Shown here: piece by piece, positions 16,499 to 25,780 of the stretch
Numbering within the stretch: the first letter of the stretch is position 1
Layout: each line of letters opens with the position of its first letter
Assembly (NCBI RefSeq): GCF_026262575.1
Contig: NZ_JAPKFL010000025.1
Span: 19,782-83,781, forward strand
DNA from: Streptomyces marinisediminis
Lineage (GTDB): Bacteria; Actinomycetota; Actinomycetes; Streptomycetales; Streptomycetaceae
Reading direction: 5' to 3'
DNA: 64,000 nt
The notes under the pieces: model-generated
Told to the model about the DNA's origin: nothing
The model's input: the letters and a program-made list of their open reading frames with translations, nothing else
Database searches by the model: none
Program-made: the position numbers and the translations under genes

Positions 16499-17149
16499 TC
16501 AGCCGCGGGCGCGCCGCCGGTAGGCGCGGGTCTTCATCCGGTTGCCGCACAGCTCGGGCGCGCACCAGCGGGCCCGGTTGGGCCGGGAGCGGTCGTAGAA
16601 CACCCAGTGGCAGTCCGGGGCCTGGCACATCTTCAGCCGCTCCCAGCTCCCGGACGTCACCGCCCGCAGGGTGTGCAGCACGAGTTCGCCCAGCGCCCGC
16701 TCGCCCGCCCGGCCCGCCGGGGCGAGGGCCGGGGCCCGGTCGGCCGGGGCGTTGAGCGCGAACGTCAGGCGCAGCGGGTCCCCCGCGTCCGGCGGGGGAG
16801 CGGTGGAGCCGCCGACGGCCGCGCGCAGCCGCGCGCGCAGCAGGTGGACCCGGTCGAGCGTCGGGCCGTCCACCGCGGTGCCCGGGGGCAGCAGGCCGTG
16901 CCCGGCGAGCCAGTCGGCCAACTGCCCGCGCGTGGCGATGCGGTCGCCGCCCCGGTGCGGCGCGCCCCGCCGGACGAAGGAGCGCCGGTCCAGGGTGTTG
17001 AGGAACGCGTGCACCAGCGCGGCCTCGGGCGGCAGCGGCGGTGGCGCGTCCGGAGGCCGGGGCGCGGCCGGGGACGGGGGAGCGTCCGGGGACGGGGGAG
17101 CGTCCGGGGACGGGGGAGCGGCCTGGGGTGTGGGGTCGTCAGCTTCCAT
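16499..17149 (-). CDS. CGNR zinc-finger (ABATE-domain) regulator
   Basis: 216 residues from the ATG at 17149, chosen over an in-frame GTG at 17170 because GGAAAGG lies at a good distance from it. The N-terminus has a Pro/Ser/Asp low-complexity stretch coded by 18-bp tandem repeats near 17072-17125. Then an ABATE-like domain (ALVHAFLNTLDRRS...). The C-terminus is the CGNR zinc finger: MCQAPDCHWVFYDRSRPNRARWC then CGNRMKTRAYRRR. Such proteins are putative transcription regulators often next to transporter genes. It is divergent from the YjeH-like exporter and may control it. Confidence 0.85.
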   Translation of the reverse strand: MEADDPTPQAAPPSPDAPPSPDAPPSPAAPRPPDAPPPLPPEAALVHAFLNTLDRRSFVRRGAPHRGGDRIATRGQLADWLAGHGLLPPGTAVDGPTLDRVHLLRARLRAAVGGSTAPPPDAGDPLRLTFALNAPADRAPALAPAGRAGERALGELVLHTLRAVTSGSWERLKMCQAPDCHWVFYDRSRPNRARWCAPELCGNRMKTRAYRRRARG

Positions 17150-17228
17150 GAAGGGGCCTTTCCACTCCACGGCGCGTCGACGCCCGGCGCCGTGCGCCCG
17201 TCACGCGACGCGCGACGCGCGACACTAG

Positions 17229-17244
17229 TTACCCGCCATTGTAA
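17229..17244. promoter_or_regulatory. TTAC-N8-GTAA inverted repeat between divergent CGNR and exporter genes
   Basis: TTAC at 17229-17232 and GTAA at 17241-17244 form an AT-rich inverted repeat in a very GC-rich setting, 80 bp from the CGNR start and 60 bp from the exporter start. It is a candidate operator or promoter core for the pair. Confidence 0.35.
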
Positions 17245-17304
17245 GTGTTGACCCCGCAGGGGTGGCAGCGTAGGTTCGCAGGACGCGAGCCGGAGGGAGG
17301 GGTG

Positions 17305-18624
17305 ATGGCCGAGCCGCTGCGCCGCACGATCACGGTCAGCCAGGGGGTGGCCCTGTACACGGGGGCCATCGTCGGGGCCGGCGTGCTGCTGCTGCCGGCG
17401 CTCAGCGCCACCGAGGCGGGTCCGGCCGCGATCGTGGCCTGGCTGTTCGACGCGGCACTGGGCATCCCGCTCGCCCTCACGCTCGCGGCGCTGGCCAGCC
17501 GCTACCCCAACGCCGGCGGCGTGGCCACCTTCGTCACCAAGGCGTTCGGCCCGGCCGCGGGCATGGTGACCGGCTGGTTCTACTTCATCGCCGCGGCCAC
17601 CGCACAGACGCTCGTCGCCCTGACCGGCGCCTACTACGGCGCCAGCTATCTCGGCCTGCCCCGGGGGGCGGCGTTCTTGCTGGCCGGGGCGATCCTGGTC
17701 TTCGCCACCCTGGCCAACCTGCGCGGCATCAGGGCCAGCGCGCGCCTGCAACTCGCCTTCGCCGCCACCGTCGCCACCATGCTGCTGCTGGCGCTGCTCG
17801 TCTCGGTGCCGCACTTCGAGTCCGCCAACTGGACGCCGTTCGCCCCGCACGGCTGGGGCGAGGTGGGCAGCGTCGCGGTGGTGATCTTCTTCGCCTTCTT
17901 CGGCTGGGAGGCCATCACCCATCTGTCCGAGGAGTTCCGCGACCCGGAGCGGGACGTGCCGCGCTCCACGCTGATCAGCGTGGGCCTGATCACGCTGCTG
18001 TACGTGGGCGTCGTCGTCGCCACGATCGGCACCGCCACCTACGGCAGTGACGACGTCAACCGCACCGTCATCGCCCGGTTGCTGGCCGACGGGCTCGGCG
18101 GCCCGGTGGGCACCATCGCCGCGGGCGTCGCGGTGCTGATCGCCCTGGGCACCACGAACGCCTTCGTGGCGGCCACCTCCCGGCTGGGCTACGCGCTCGC
18201 CCGCGACCGCGCCTTCCCCGCGCCGCTGGCCCGGGTGAGCCGCCGGGGCGTGCCGGGCGTGGCGGTCGTGGCCGTGGGCGGCTACGCCACGCTGGGCGTG
18301 ATCGTCGGCTACTTCGCCGGGTGGGGGCCGGAGACGCTGCTCGTCATCCCCAACTCGCTGGTGATCCTCACCTTCCTGGCGGCCATGGCGGCCGGTGTCC
18401 GGCTGCTGCACGGCACCCGGCGGGTGCTGGCGGTGATCGGCACCGCGCTGTGCCTGGTGCTGCTGCCGTTCAGCGGCGCGGTGGTCTTCGTCCCGGCCGC
18501 CATCGCCGTCGTCGCGCTCGGCTACCGCCGCTGGCGCTCCGGCCGCGCGGCCGCGCCGGACGCCGGGGGCGGGCCGGACGCCGGTGCGGACGCGGGGCCC
18601 CGGACCACCGCGACGAAGGACTGA
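17305..18624 (+). CDS. APC-family amino-acid exporter, YjeH-like
   Basis: 439 residues; ATG at 17305 right after GGAGGGAGG. It is an integral membrane protein with about 12 hydrophobic segments. It has the YjeH-type landmarks GAIVGAGVLLLPALSA near the start, YPNAGGVATFVTKAFG, and FFGWEAITHLSEEFRDPERDVPRSTL, closely patterned on E. coli YjeH, which exports methionine and branched-chain amino acids. The last 35 residues are Gly/Ala/Asp-rich. A leucine-responsive regulator follows in convergent orientation, fitting an amino-acid export role. It might also export a product of the neighbouring cluster, but that is speculation. Confidence 0.85.
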   Translation: MAEPLRRTITVSQGVALYTGAIVGAGVLLLPALSATEAGPAAIVAWLFDAALGIPLALTLAALASRYPNAGGVATFVTKAFGPAAGMVTGWFYFIAAATAQTLVALTGAYYGASYLGLPRGAAFLLAGAILVFATLANLRGIRASARLQLAFAATVATMLLLALLVSVPHFESANWTPFAPHGWGEVGSVAVVIFFAFFGWEAITHLSEEFRDPERDVPRSTLISVGLITLLYVGVVVATIGTATYGSDDVNRTVIARLLADGLGGPVGTIAAGVAVLIALGTTNAFVAATSRLGYALARDRAFPAPLARVSRRGVPGVAVVAVGGYATLGVIVGYFAGWGPETLLVIPNSLVILTFLAAMAAGVRLLHGTRRVLAVIGTALCLVLLPFSGAVVFVPAAIAVVALGYRRWRSGRAAAPDAGGGPDAGADAGPRTTATKD

Positions 18625-18685
18625 CGACCGCGCCGCCGCAACCCCGCGGCTCCCCGCGGCGACCGCACGGCCGCACGGCTCCCCG

Positions 18686-18716
18686 GGCGGTCGGCCGGGG
18701 CCCGGCCCGGACCGCC
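18686..18716. terminator. GC hairpin between convergent exporter and Lrp genes
   Basis: GGCGGTC pairs with GACCGCC and, inside, GGCCGG pairs with CCGGCC with a small bulge. The hairpin lies between the stops of the two convergent genes. Confidence 0.5.
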
Positions 18717-18725
18717 GCGCGTCAC

Positions 18726-19196
18726 TCAGGGGTGCCGCTCGCCGCCCAGCGGGGCGCCCTGGTCCGGCTTGACCTCCTTCATCACCAGGTGGGAGGTCAC
18801 CCGGCCCACCCCGGGGAGGTTGCAGAGCACCTCGCGGTAGAGGCGCTCGTAGCCGGCGACGTCCTGGACGGCCACCAGGAGCAGGTAGTCGGGGTCGCCG
18901 AAGAGGCGGTACGCGGCGATCACCGCGCTCAGGTCCGCCACCTCGCGTTCGAAGCGCTCGACGGTGACCCGGTCCTCGCGGTGCATGACGATCGTGACGT
19001 AGGTGCGGAAGCCCAGTTCCAGGGCGTCGTGGTCCAGGACGGCCCGGTAGCCGCGGATCAGCCCGTCCTTCTCCAACTGGCGCACCCTGCGCAGGCAGGG
19101 GGAGGCCGTCAGGCCCACTCTCTGGGCCAGTTCCGCGTTGGTCATCCGCGCGTTTCGCTGGAGCTCCCGCAATATGCTGCGATCCACTGCGTCCAT
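18726..19196 (-). CDS. Lrp/AsnC-family transcriptional regulator
   Basis: 156 residues from the ATG at 19196 (MDAVDRSILRELQRNARMTN), the usual Lrp N-terminus; a longer frame to 19244 adds unlikely residues. It has an N-terminal winged HTH (LAQRVGLTASPCLRRVRQLEKDGLIRGY) and a C-terminal RAM/AsnC ligand domain (VSAVIAAYRLFGDPDYLLLV-like region). Lrp proteins sense amino acids. It ends 101 bp from the convergent YjeH-like exporter and may regulate it. Confidence 0.9.
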   Translation of the reverse strand: MDAVDRSILRELQRNARMTNAELAQRVGLTASPCLRRVRQLEKDGLIRGYRAVLDHDALELGFRTYVTIVMHREDRVTVERFEREVADLSAVIAAYRLFGDPDYLLLVAVQDVAGYERLYREVLCNLPGVGRVTSHLVMKEVKPDQGAPLGGERHP

Positions 19197-19565
19197 GGCG
19201 CAGGATTCTGCTGCGCGGTGCGGGATGTGACAAGAAGAAAGCAATCACCTGCCAGCGCATCATTGCTACCGTTTGTACCGGACCGACAGCACTGTCGCCG
19301 CAGTCCGGGATGTGACGTTCGCGGGTGATCGGGGCGTTTCGCCCCTGGCGCGCCGCCTCCCGGCGTGCGGTCGGCGGGTGCGGAACGAGGCCCGCGTTTT
19401 CTGGGCGCCATCAGGCCGGCGTGCAACGGGGGGAGCCACAGACGATCACTGCCGTGCGGCGGGCCCGTCGTCGAGCGCCCTCGCGACCTCGTGGGCGCCG
19501 GGCCCCGGAAGAGCACCGCGTTCCGTTCTTCGATTTCTTCGTTCCGGCGTCTGGGGAGCCGCGCT
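19197..19565. other. Divergent promoter region between the Lrp gene and an orphan LuxR-type regulator
   Basis: 369 bp without a credible gene. The part next to the Lrp gene is relatively AT-rich (19200-19290) and probably holds its promoter. A short hairpin GGGGCG-ttt-CGCCCC lies near 19328-19343. GGGGAG at 19554-19559 is the ribosome site of the rightward gene. Confidence 0.5.
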
Positions 19566-20282
19566 ATGGCACATCGAAGTCTTCGTCATGCCTCGAAACA
19601 TTCCGGGAACGCGGTGCAGCGCGTCATGGTGGTCGACCGCAACGAGCTCAGCAGGGCCGGGTTCGTCGCGCTGCTGGCCGCGGAGCCGGACATCGAGGTG
19701 CACGCCACCGGCGAGCGACCGCCGGACACCGCGCGGGACCTGGCGCGCACCCGTCCCGACCTGGTGCTGGTGGCCGAGGAGAACGGGATCGGGGAACGGC
19801 TGGAGCACGTGATGGCCGACTGCGCGGGCACCCCCGTCGTCGCCTTCGCCGGGGGCTGGGACCCGGCGACGGCGACGCTGGCGCTGCAACTGGGCGTGCG
19901 CGGCCTGGCGGTGAAGTCCGGGAGCCGGGCGGCGATCCTCGCGGCCGTGCACGCGGTGGCCTCCGGGGGCATGTACTTCGCCCCCTGCGTCGCGGAGACG
20001 ATCGTGGCGGCCACGCTGGAGCGCGAGGAGTCCGGCGCCGGGCCCGCACCCGAGCTGCTGCACCGGTTCTCCGCCCTCACCCTCCAGGAGCACCGCGTCC
20101 TGCGGCTGCTGGCGCAGGGCATGACCACCGAGGACATCGCCGACTCGCTCGCCGTCAGCTCCGGCACGGTGAAGTCCCACGTCTCGCACCTGCTGCACAA
20201 GCTGCACTTACGCGACCGGGTCCAGGCGGTGGTGCTGGCCTACCGCTCGGGCTTCGTGGGCAGTGCCGCCGGCTCGCGCTGA
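19566..20282 (+). CDS. Orphan LuxR/NarL-type response regulator without phosphoacceptor Asp
   Basis: 238 residues from the ATG at 19566, six bases after GGGGAG. The N-terminal receiver-like domain begins VMVVDRNELSRAGFVALLA. The position of the phosphorylated Asp (normally PDLVLLD) reads PDLVLVAEENG, so it is missing. The C-terminal LuxR HTH is intact (LTLQEHRVLRLLAQGMTTEDIADSLAVSSGTVKSHVSHLLHKL). No histidine kinase is adjacent. This is the pattern of an orphan, phosphorylation-independent regulator of the kind that controls secondary metabolism in Streptomyces. Targets are unknown. Confidence 0.85.
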   Translation: MAHRSLRHASKHSGNAVQRVMVVDRNELSRAGFVALLAAEPDIEVHATGERPPDTARDLARTRPDLVLVAEENGIGERLEHVMADCAGTPVVAFAGGWDPATATLALQLGVRGLAVKSGSRAAILAAVHAVASGGMYFAPCVAETIVAATLEREESGAGPAPELLHRFSALTLQEHRVLRLLAQGMTTEDIADSLAVSSGTVKSHVSHLLHKLHLRDRVQAVVLAYRSGFVGSAAGSR

Positions 20283-20373
20283 ATCGGTTCTGCGCCCGGC
20301 GGGCCGGAGGTGCCGGGCCCGGTGCGGGCCGTTCCGTCACCGGGGCGCCTGTCGCGCTGTCCGTGCCGGGGCT

Positions 20374-20387
20374 TACGGTCGGTCGCA
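20374..20387 (+). promoter_or_regulatory. Probable leaderless promoter of recD2
   Basis: TACGGT at 20374-20379 is followed by exactly seven bases and then the ATG at 20387. No ribosome site precedes the ATG. This spacing puts transcription start on the A of the start codon. Confidence 0.45.
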
Positions 20388-22627
20388 TGTCGTTCCAGCC
20401 GGCCGTGCTCGAAGGGGTGCTCGAGCGCGTCACGTACGCCAACGAGGAGACCGGTTACACGGTCGCCCGCGTCGCCCCGCTGCGCCGCAAGGACGCCGGT
20501 CACGACGGTGACCTCCTCACCGTCGTCGGCGCGCTGCTGGGGGCGCAGCCCGGCGAGAGCCTGCGCATGGAGGGGCGGTGGGGCTCGCACCCGCAGTACG
20601 GGCGCCAGTTCACGGTGGAGAACTACACGACGGTGCTGCCCGCCACCATCCAGGGCATCCGCCGCTACCTGGGCTCCGGGCTGATCAAGGGCATCGGGCC
20701 GCGCATTGCCGAGCGCATCGTGGCGCACTTCGGTCTGGACACGCTCGACGTCATCGAGCAGGACGCCGGGCGGCTGGTCGAGGTGCCCGGGCTCGGGCCC
20801 AAGCGCACCGCGAAGATCGCCGCGGCCTGGGAGGAGCAGAAGGCCATCAAGGAGGTGATGGTCTTCCTCCAGGGCGTCGGCGTCTCCACCTCCATCGCGG
20901 TGCGCATCTACAAGAAGTACGGGGACGAGTCGGTCCCGGTGGTGCGCGAGCACCCCTACCGGCTGGCGGCGGACGTGTGGGGCATCGGCTTCCTGACCGC
21001 CGACCGCATCGCGCAGTCCGTCGGCATCCCGCACGACAGCCCGGAGCGGGTGGCGGCCGGGCTGCGGTACGCGCTGTCCCAGTCGGCCGACCAGGGCCAC
21101 TGCTTCCTGCCCGAAGAGCGGCTCATCGCCGACGCCGTCAAGCTGCTCCAGGTCGACACCGGGCTGGTCATCGAGTGCCTGGACGCGCTCGCGGCGGACG
21201 AGGAGGGCGTCGTGCGCGAGCGGGCGCCGGACCCGGAGCGCCCCGAGGAGCCGGTGACGGCCGTCTACCTGCCGCCCTTCCACCGCGCGGAGACGGCGCT
21301 GGCGGCCCAGGTGCGCAGGCTGCTGCACGCCCGCGAGGACCGGCTGGCGGCCTTCGCCGACGTCGACTGGGAGCGGGCGCTGGGCTGGCTGGCGCGGCGC
21401 ACCGGCGCGGACCTCGCCGCCGAGCAGCGCGACGCCGTCCGGCTGGCCCTCACCCGCAAGGTGGCGGTGCTGACCGGGGGCCCCGGCTGCGGCAAGTCCT
21501 TCACCGTGCGCTCGGTGGTGGAGCTGGCGCGGGCCAAGGGCGCGAAGGTGCTGCTGGCGGCGCCCACCGGACGCGCGGCCAAGCGGCTGGCCGAGCTGAC
21601 CGGCGCGCCGGCCGCCACGGTGCACCGGCTCCTGGAGCTGCGGCCCGGCGGGGACGCCGCCTACGACCGCGACCGCCCGCTGGACGCGGACCTGCTCGTC
21701 GTCGACGAGGCGTCCATGCTCGACCTGCTGCTGGCCAACAAGCTGGTCAAGGCGGTGCCGCCCGGCGCCCACCTGCTGCTGGTGGGGGACGTGGACCAGC
21801 TCCCGTCCGTCGGCGCCGGCGAGGTGCTGCGCGACCTGCTGGCCGAGGGCGGGCCCGTCCCGGCGGTGCGGCTGACGCGGATCTTCCGCCAGGCCCAGGA
21901 GTCCGGCGTGGTGACCAACGCGCACCGCATCAACGCCGGCCGGCCACCACTCACCCAGGGCCTGCCCGACTTCTTCCTCTTCCCCGAGGAGGACACCGAG
22001 GCGGCGGGCCGCCTGACCGTCGACGTCGCGGCCCGCCGGGTCCCGGCGAAGTTCGGCCTCGACGCGCGCCGGGACGTGCAGGTCCTCGCGCCGATGCACC
22101 GCGGCCCGGCGGGCGCGGGCGCGCTCAACGGCCTGCTCCAGCAGGAGATCACCCCCGGGCGTCCGTCGGTGCCGGAGAAGCGCTTCGGCGGCCGGGTCTT
22201 CCGGGTGGGGGACAAGGTGACGCAGATCCGCAACAACTACGACAAGGGGGCGAACGGCGTCTTCAACGGCACGGTCGGGGTGGTGACGGCCCTGAGCCCG
22301 GAGGAGCAGACGCTCACCGTGCGCACCGACGAGGACGAGGAGGTGGAGTACGACTTCGACGAGCTGGACGAACTGGCGCACGCCTACGCCGTCACCATCC
22401 ACCGTTCGCAGGGCAGCGAGTACCCGGCGGTGGTGATCCCCGTCACCACCGGGGCGTGGATGATGCTCCAGCGCAACCTGCTCTACACCGCCGTCACCCG
22501 GGCGAAACGGCTCGTCGTGCTGGTCGGCTCCCGCCGGGCGCTGGCCCAGGCGGTCCGGACGGTCTCGGCGGGGCGCAGGCACACGATGCTCGATCATCGA
22601 TTGCGCGCCGTGGGCGCCGAAGCGTAA
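20387..22627 (+). CDS. recD2: RecD2-type ATP-dependent DNA helicase
   Basis: 746 residues from the ATG at 20387 (MSFQPAVLEGVLERVTYANEETGYTVARV), the standard RecD2 N-terminus. It has an OB-like N-domain, helix-hairpin-helix repeats (GIGPRIAERIV, VPGLGPKRTAKIA), then a superfamily 1B helicase core: Walker A TGGPGCGKSFT, motif Ia APTGRAAKRL, Walker B LLVVDEASMLD, motif III LVGDVDQLPSVGAG, motif VI YTAVTRAKRLVVLVG and the SH3-like VTIHRSQGSEY. It is a 5'-3' helicase in DNA repair outside RecBCD. Monocistronic and probably leaderless. Confidence 0.93.
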   Translation: MSFQPAVLEGVLERVTYANEETGYTVARVAPLRRKDAGHDGDLLTVVGALLGAQPGESLRMEGRWGSHPQYGRQFTVENYTTVLPATIQGIRRYLGSGLIKGIGPRIAERIVAHFGLDTLDVIEQDAGRLVEVPGLGPKRTAKIAAAWEEQKAIKEVMVFLQGVGVSTSIAVRIYKKYGDESVPVVREHPYRLAADVWGIGFLTADRIAQSVGIPHDSPERVAAGLRYALSQSADQGHCFLPEERLIADAVKLLQVDTGLVIECLDALAADEEGVVRERAPDPERPEEPVTAVYLPPFHRAETALAAQVRRLLHAREDRLAAFADVDWERALGWLARRTGADLAAEQRDAVRLALTRKVAVLTGGPGCGKSFTVRSVVELARAKGAKVLLAAPTGRAAKRLAELTGAPAATVHRLLELRPGGDAAYDRDRPLDADLLVVDEASMLDLLLANKLVKAVPPGAHLLLVGDVDQLPSVGAGEVLRDLLAEGGPVPAVRLTRIFRQAQESGVVTNAHRINAGRPPLTQGLPDFFLFPEEDTEAAGRLTVDVAARRVPAKFGLDARRDVQVLAPMHRGPAGAGALNGLLQQEITPGRPSVPEKRFGGRVFRVGDKVTQIRNNYDKGANGVFNGTVGVVTALSPEEQTLTVRTDEDEEVEYDFDELDELAHAYAVTIHRSQGSEYPAVVIPVTTGAWMMLQRNLLYTAVTRAKRLVVLVGSRRALAQAVRTVSAGRRHTMLDHRLRAVGAEA

Positions 22628-22787
22628 CTTTTCTGCGGCACTCCGTGCCAGGCGGGCGCCCATTGGCCGACCCCGAGTGCACCATCCGGGCGCAAGTGGG
22701 GGAGAGTGGGAAAAAGGACACGGGTCAGGGCAGCTCGATTCAACTTCTGCACCTCGAAGAAGAGGCACGACGTCGGTGAGGGATGAC

Positions 22788-24104
<1,317 letters not shown>

Positions 24105-24129
24105 CCCCGCTCCTCCGCGCCCCCGTCGC

Positions 24130-24145
24130 TGTGATCCAGTTCACA
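24130..24145. promoter_or_regulatory. CRP/GlxR-like palindrome downstream of citrate synthase
   Basis: The 16 bases TGTGATCCAGTTCACA match TGTGA-N6-TCACA perfectly. They start 25 bp after the citrate synthase stop and are flanked by a CCCCCG / CGGGGG pair (24120-24125 and 24150-24155), so the whole could instead act as a hairpin at the mRNA end. Confidence 0.45.
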
Positions 24146-24320
24146 TCGGCGGGGGTGCAACCCTTTCCACCCCTCCCGGGTCGAACCTGGTGACGGCGAC
24201 ACCCGGCGGAGCCGCCGTCACGGGCTGACGTCCGCGGGCGCTTGAGCGGCCACCGCGCACGCCCAGCCCAGCCGAGCACCCGGCCGTGATCCCGTGGGGG
24301 GAATCAGGAGCCGGGAAATG

Positions 24321-24372
24321 GGAAACGCCCCGATCGCGAGCCCGTGGGGGGACTCGCGAGGGGGCGTTTTCC
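24321..24372. terminator. Intrinsic terminator
   Basis: The arm GGAAACGCCCC plus CGCGAG (24321-24340) pairs with CTCGCG plus GGGGCGTTTTCC (24353-24372), leaving a 12-nt loop. The A- and T-containing ends make it work in both directions. It lies between citrate synthase and the copper chaperone gene, the clearest rho-independent-like terminator in the window. Confidence 0.75.
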
Positions 24373-24494
24373 TGCGTGCGGGCCGTGCGTCCACCCGGTC
24401 GGGTCCGGGCCGGCCGGGCCGGTACGCGCGCGCCGGACCTCTGTGGTGCGGTGCGGCGCCGTGGGGCGGGAGCGCGGGTCGCGCGGGGCGGGTG

Positions 24495-24713
24495 CTACGC
24501 GCGGCCGACGAGCTCGTAGCCCGCCTCGTCCACCGCGGCGCGCACGGCCTCGTCGTCGAGGGGGCCGGCCGAGCTGACGACCACCCGGCCGCTGCCCGCG
24601 TCGACCGTGACCTCCGTGACGCCCGCGAGCCCGCCGACCTCCTGGCCGACGGCCTTCTCGCAGTGCCCGCAGCTCATGCCGCTGACCTGGTAGGCGGTGG
24701 TGACGTCGGCCAT
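24495..24713 (-). CDS. copZ: Copper chaperone (heavy-metal-associated domain protein)
   Basis: 72 residues, a single ferredoxin-like HMA domain with the metal motif GMSCGHC near residue 13-18 and the usual beta-alpha-beta pattern (VTEVTVDAGSGRVVVSS ... DDEAVRAAVDEAGYELVG). CopZ-type proteins carry Cu(I) to a CopA ATPase. No copA or csoR is in the window, but a CsoR-like operator lies 44 bp upstream of its start. Confidence 0.9.
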   Translation of the reverse strand: MADVTTAYQVSGMSCGHCEKAVGQEVGGLAGVTEVTVDAGSGRVVVSSAGPLDDEAVRAAVDEAGYELVGRA

Positions 24714-24756
24714 GGGTACCTCCGGGAACGCGTGGTGCTGTGCTCCCGCGAAACCC

Positions 24757-24774
24757 TATACCCGCGGGGTGTAT
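24757..24774. promoter_or_regulatory. CsoR-like copper operator
   Basis: TATACCCGCGGGGTGTAT is a near-perfect palindrome built on TACCC/GGGTA halves, the type bound by the Cu(I)-sensing repressor CsoR in actinobacteria. Its position just upstream of the copper chaperone gene supports this. Confidence 0.6.
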
Positions 24775-24871
24775 GCCGGACGTGCGGCCGGGCGGGCCGC
24801 TGCGGTGGCTGCGCGCGCCCGGGGCCGGGGCCGGGGGCGGGGGTGGAGTGGGGCGGGACGCCCGGGGCCGC

Positions 24872-25069
24872 CTACCGGCCGCGTCTGCCGTGGCCGGGGC
24901 GGCGCGTGACCCACTCGCGGATGGTGTCGGCGTACCAGAAGGGCCGGCCGCCCTCCACCACGTCCGGCGCGGGCAGCAGCCCGTGCTTGCGGTACGAGCG
25001 CACCGTGTCCGGCTGCACCCGGATGTGTGCGGCGATCTCCTTGTAGGACCACAGACGGCGGTCGGCCAT
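24872..25069 (-). CDS. Small MerR/excisionase-like DNA-binding protein
   Basis: 65 residues, ATG at 25069 behind a strong GGAGGTG. It consists of one winged-helix/MerR-type HTH: WSYKEIAAHIRVQPDTVRSYRKHGLLPAPD, then GGRPFWYADTIREWVTRR. This is similar in size and shape to BldC and to plasmid/phage excisionase-type factors, common in Streptomyces. It has no effector domain. Neighbours give no clear target. Confidence 0.82.
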   Translation of the reverse strand: MADRRLWSYKEIAAHIRVQPDTVRSYRKHGLLPAPDVVEGGRPFWYADTIREWVTRRPGHGRRGR

Positions 25070-25347
25070 GTAGCGGCACCTCCACTTCGCTGTCGGAGTG
25101 ATGCGACTTCAGCCTGTGCCCAGCGCGACGACGGAACGTGACGGCACCCGTCGTCCGTGGCCCAGCCGTGACGGCGAACACGCGAAACGGTGACACCTGT
25201 TACCGGACCACGACCTCCCGCCCGCGCGTCGGCCGGCGCGGAACCCGCCGGAGCCGCCGGCGCGGGTTTGCCGACCGCCCGGCCGAGCAGGATGGGGCGT
25301 GAGCGCCGACCGGGTGCCGGGGCCGGCGCGGAGCACTGGAGGAGCGC

Positions 25348-25749
25348 ATGGCGAACACGCCGGAGGACCGGAAGTACACCCGCGACCACGCGTGGGTGCG
25401 GATCGCCGCGGCCGGCCGGGTGCGCACCGGGCTCACCGACGTCGCGCGGCGTCGGCTCGGCCCCGCGGTCTCCCTGGAGCTGCCGCGGCCGGGCGAGCGC
25501 TTCGAGGCGTCCGACGTGTGCGCCACGGTGGTCTCGGCGGAGGCAGTCACCGAGGTCCGCGCGCCGATGAGCGGCACGGTGGCCGAGGTCAACCCGGCGC
25601 TCGACGGCGCCCCGGGCACGCTGGACGCCGACCCGTACGGCGACGGCTGGCTCCTGGAGCTGACCGTGGACAAGCCCGCGCAGCTCGACGGGCTGCTGAC
25701 GCCGGCCGGCTACGCCGACTTCTGCCGGGAGAGCCTGCCGGACGCGTGA
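25348..25749 (+). CDS. GcvH-family protein lacking the lipoyl lysine
   Basis: 133 residues, start ATG at 25348 behind GGAGGAGCGC. The fold follows glycine-cleavage H protein: YTRDHAWVRI, LTDVARRRLGPAVSLELPRPGERFE, APMSGTVAEVNPAL, DGWLLELTV. The lipoylation site, normally ESVKA about seven residues before the AP of APVSG, here reads SAEAVTEVRAP, with Glu at the Lys position. So it probably cannot carry lipoate. No gcvT, gcvP or glyA is next to it. It may be a structural or regulatory paralogue of GcvH; the function is unknown. Confidence 0.82.
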   Translation: MANTPEDRKYTRDHAWVRIAAAGRVRTGLTDVARRRLGPAVSLELPRPGERFEASDVCATVVSAEAVTEVRAPMSGTVAEVNPALDGAPGTLDADPYGDGWLLELTVDKPAQLDGLLTPAGYADFCRESLPDA

Positions 25750-25780
25750 GCCGTCCGGGCCAGGCCGCCCGGGTGGGGCG

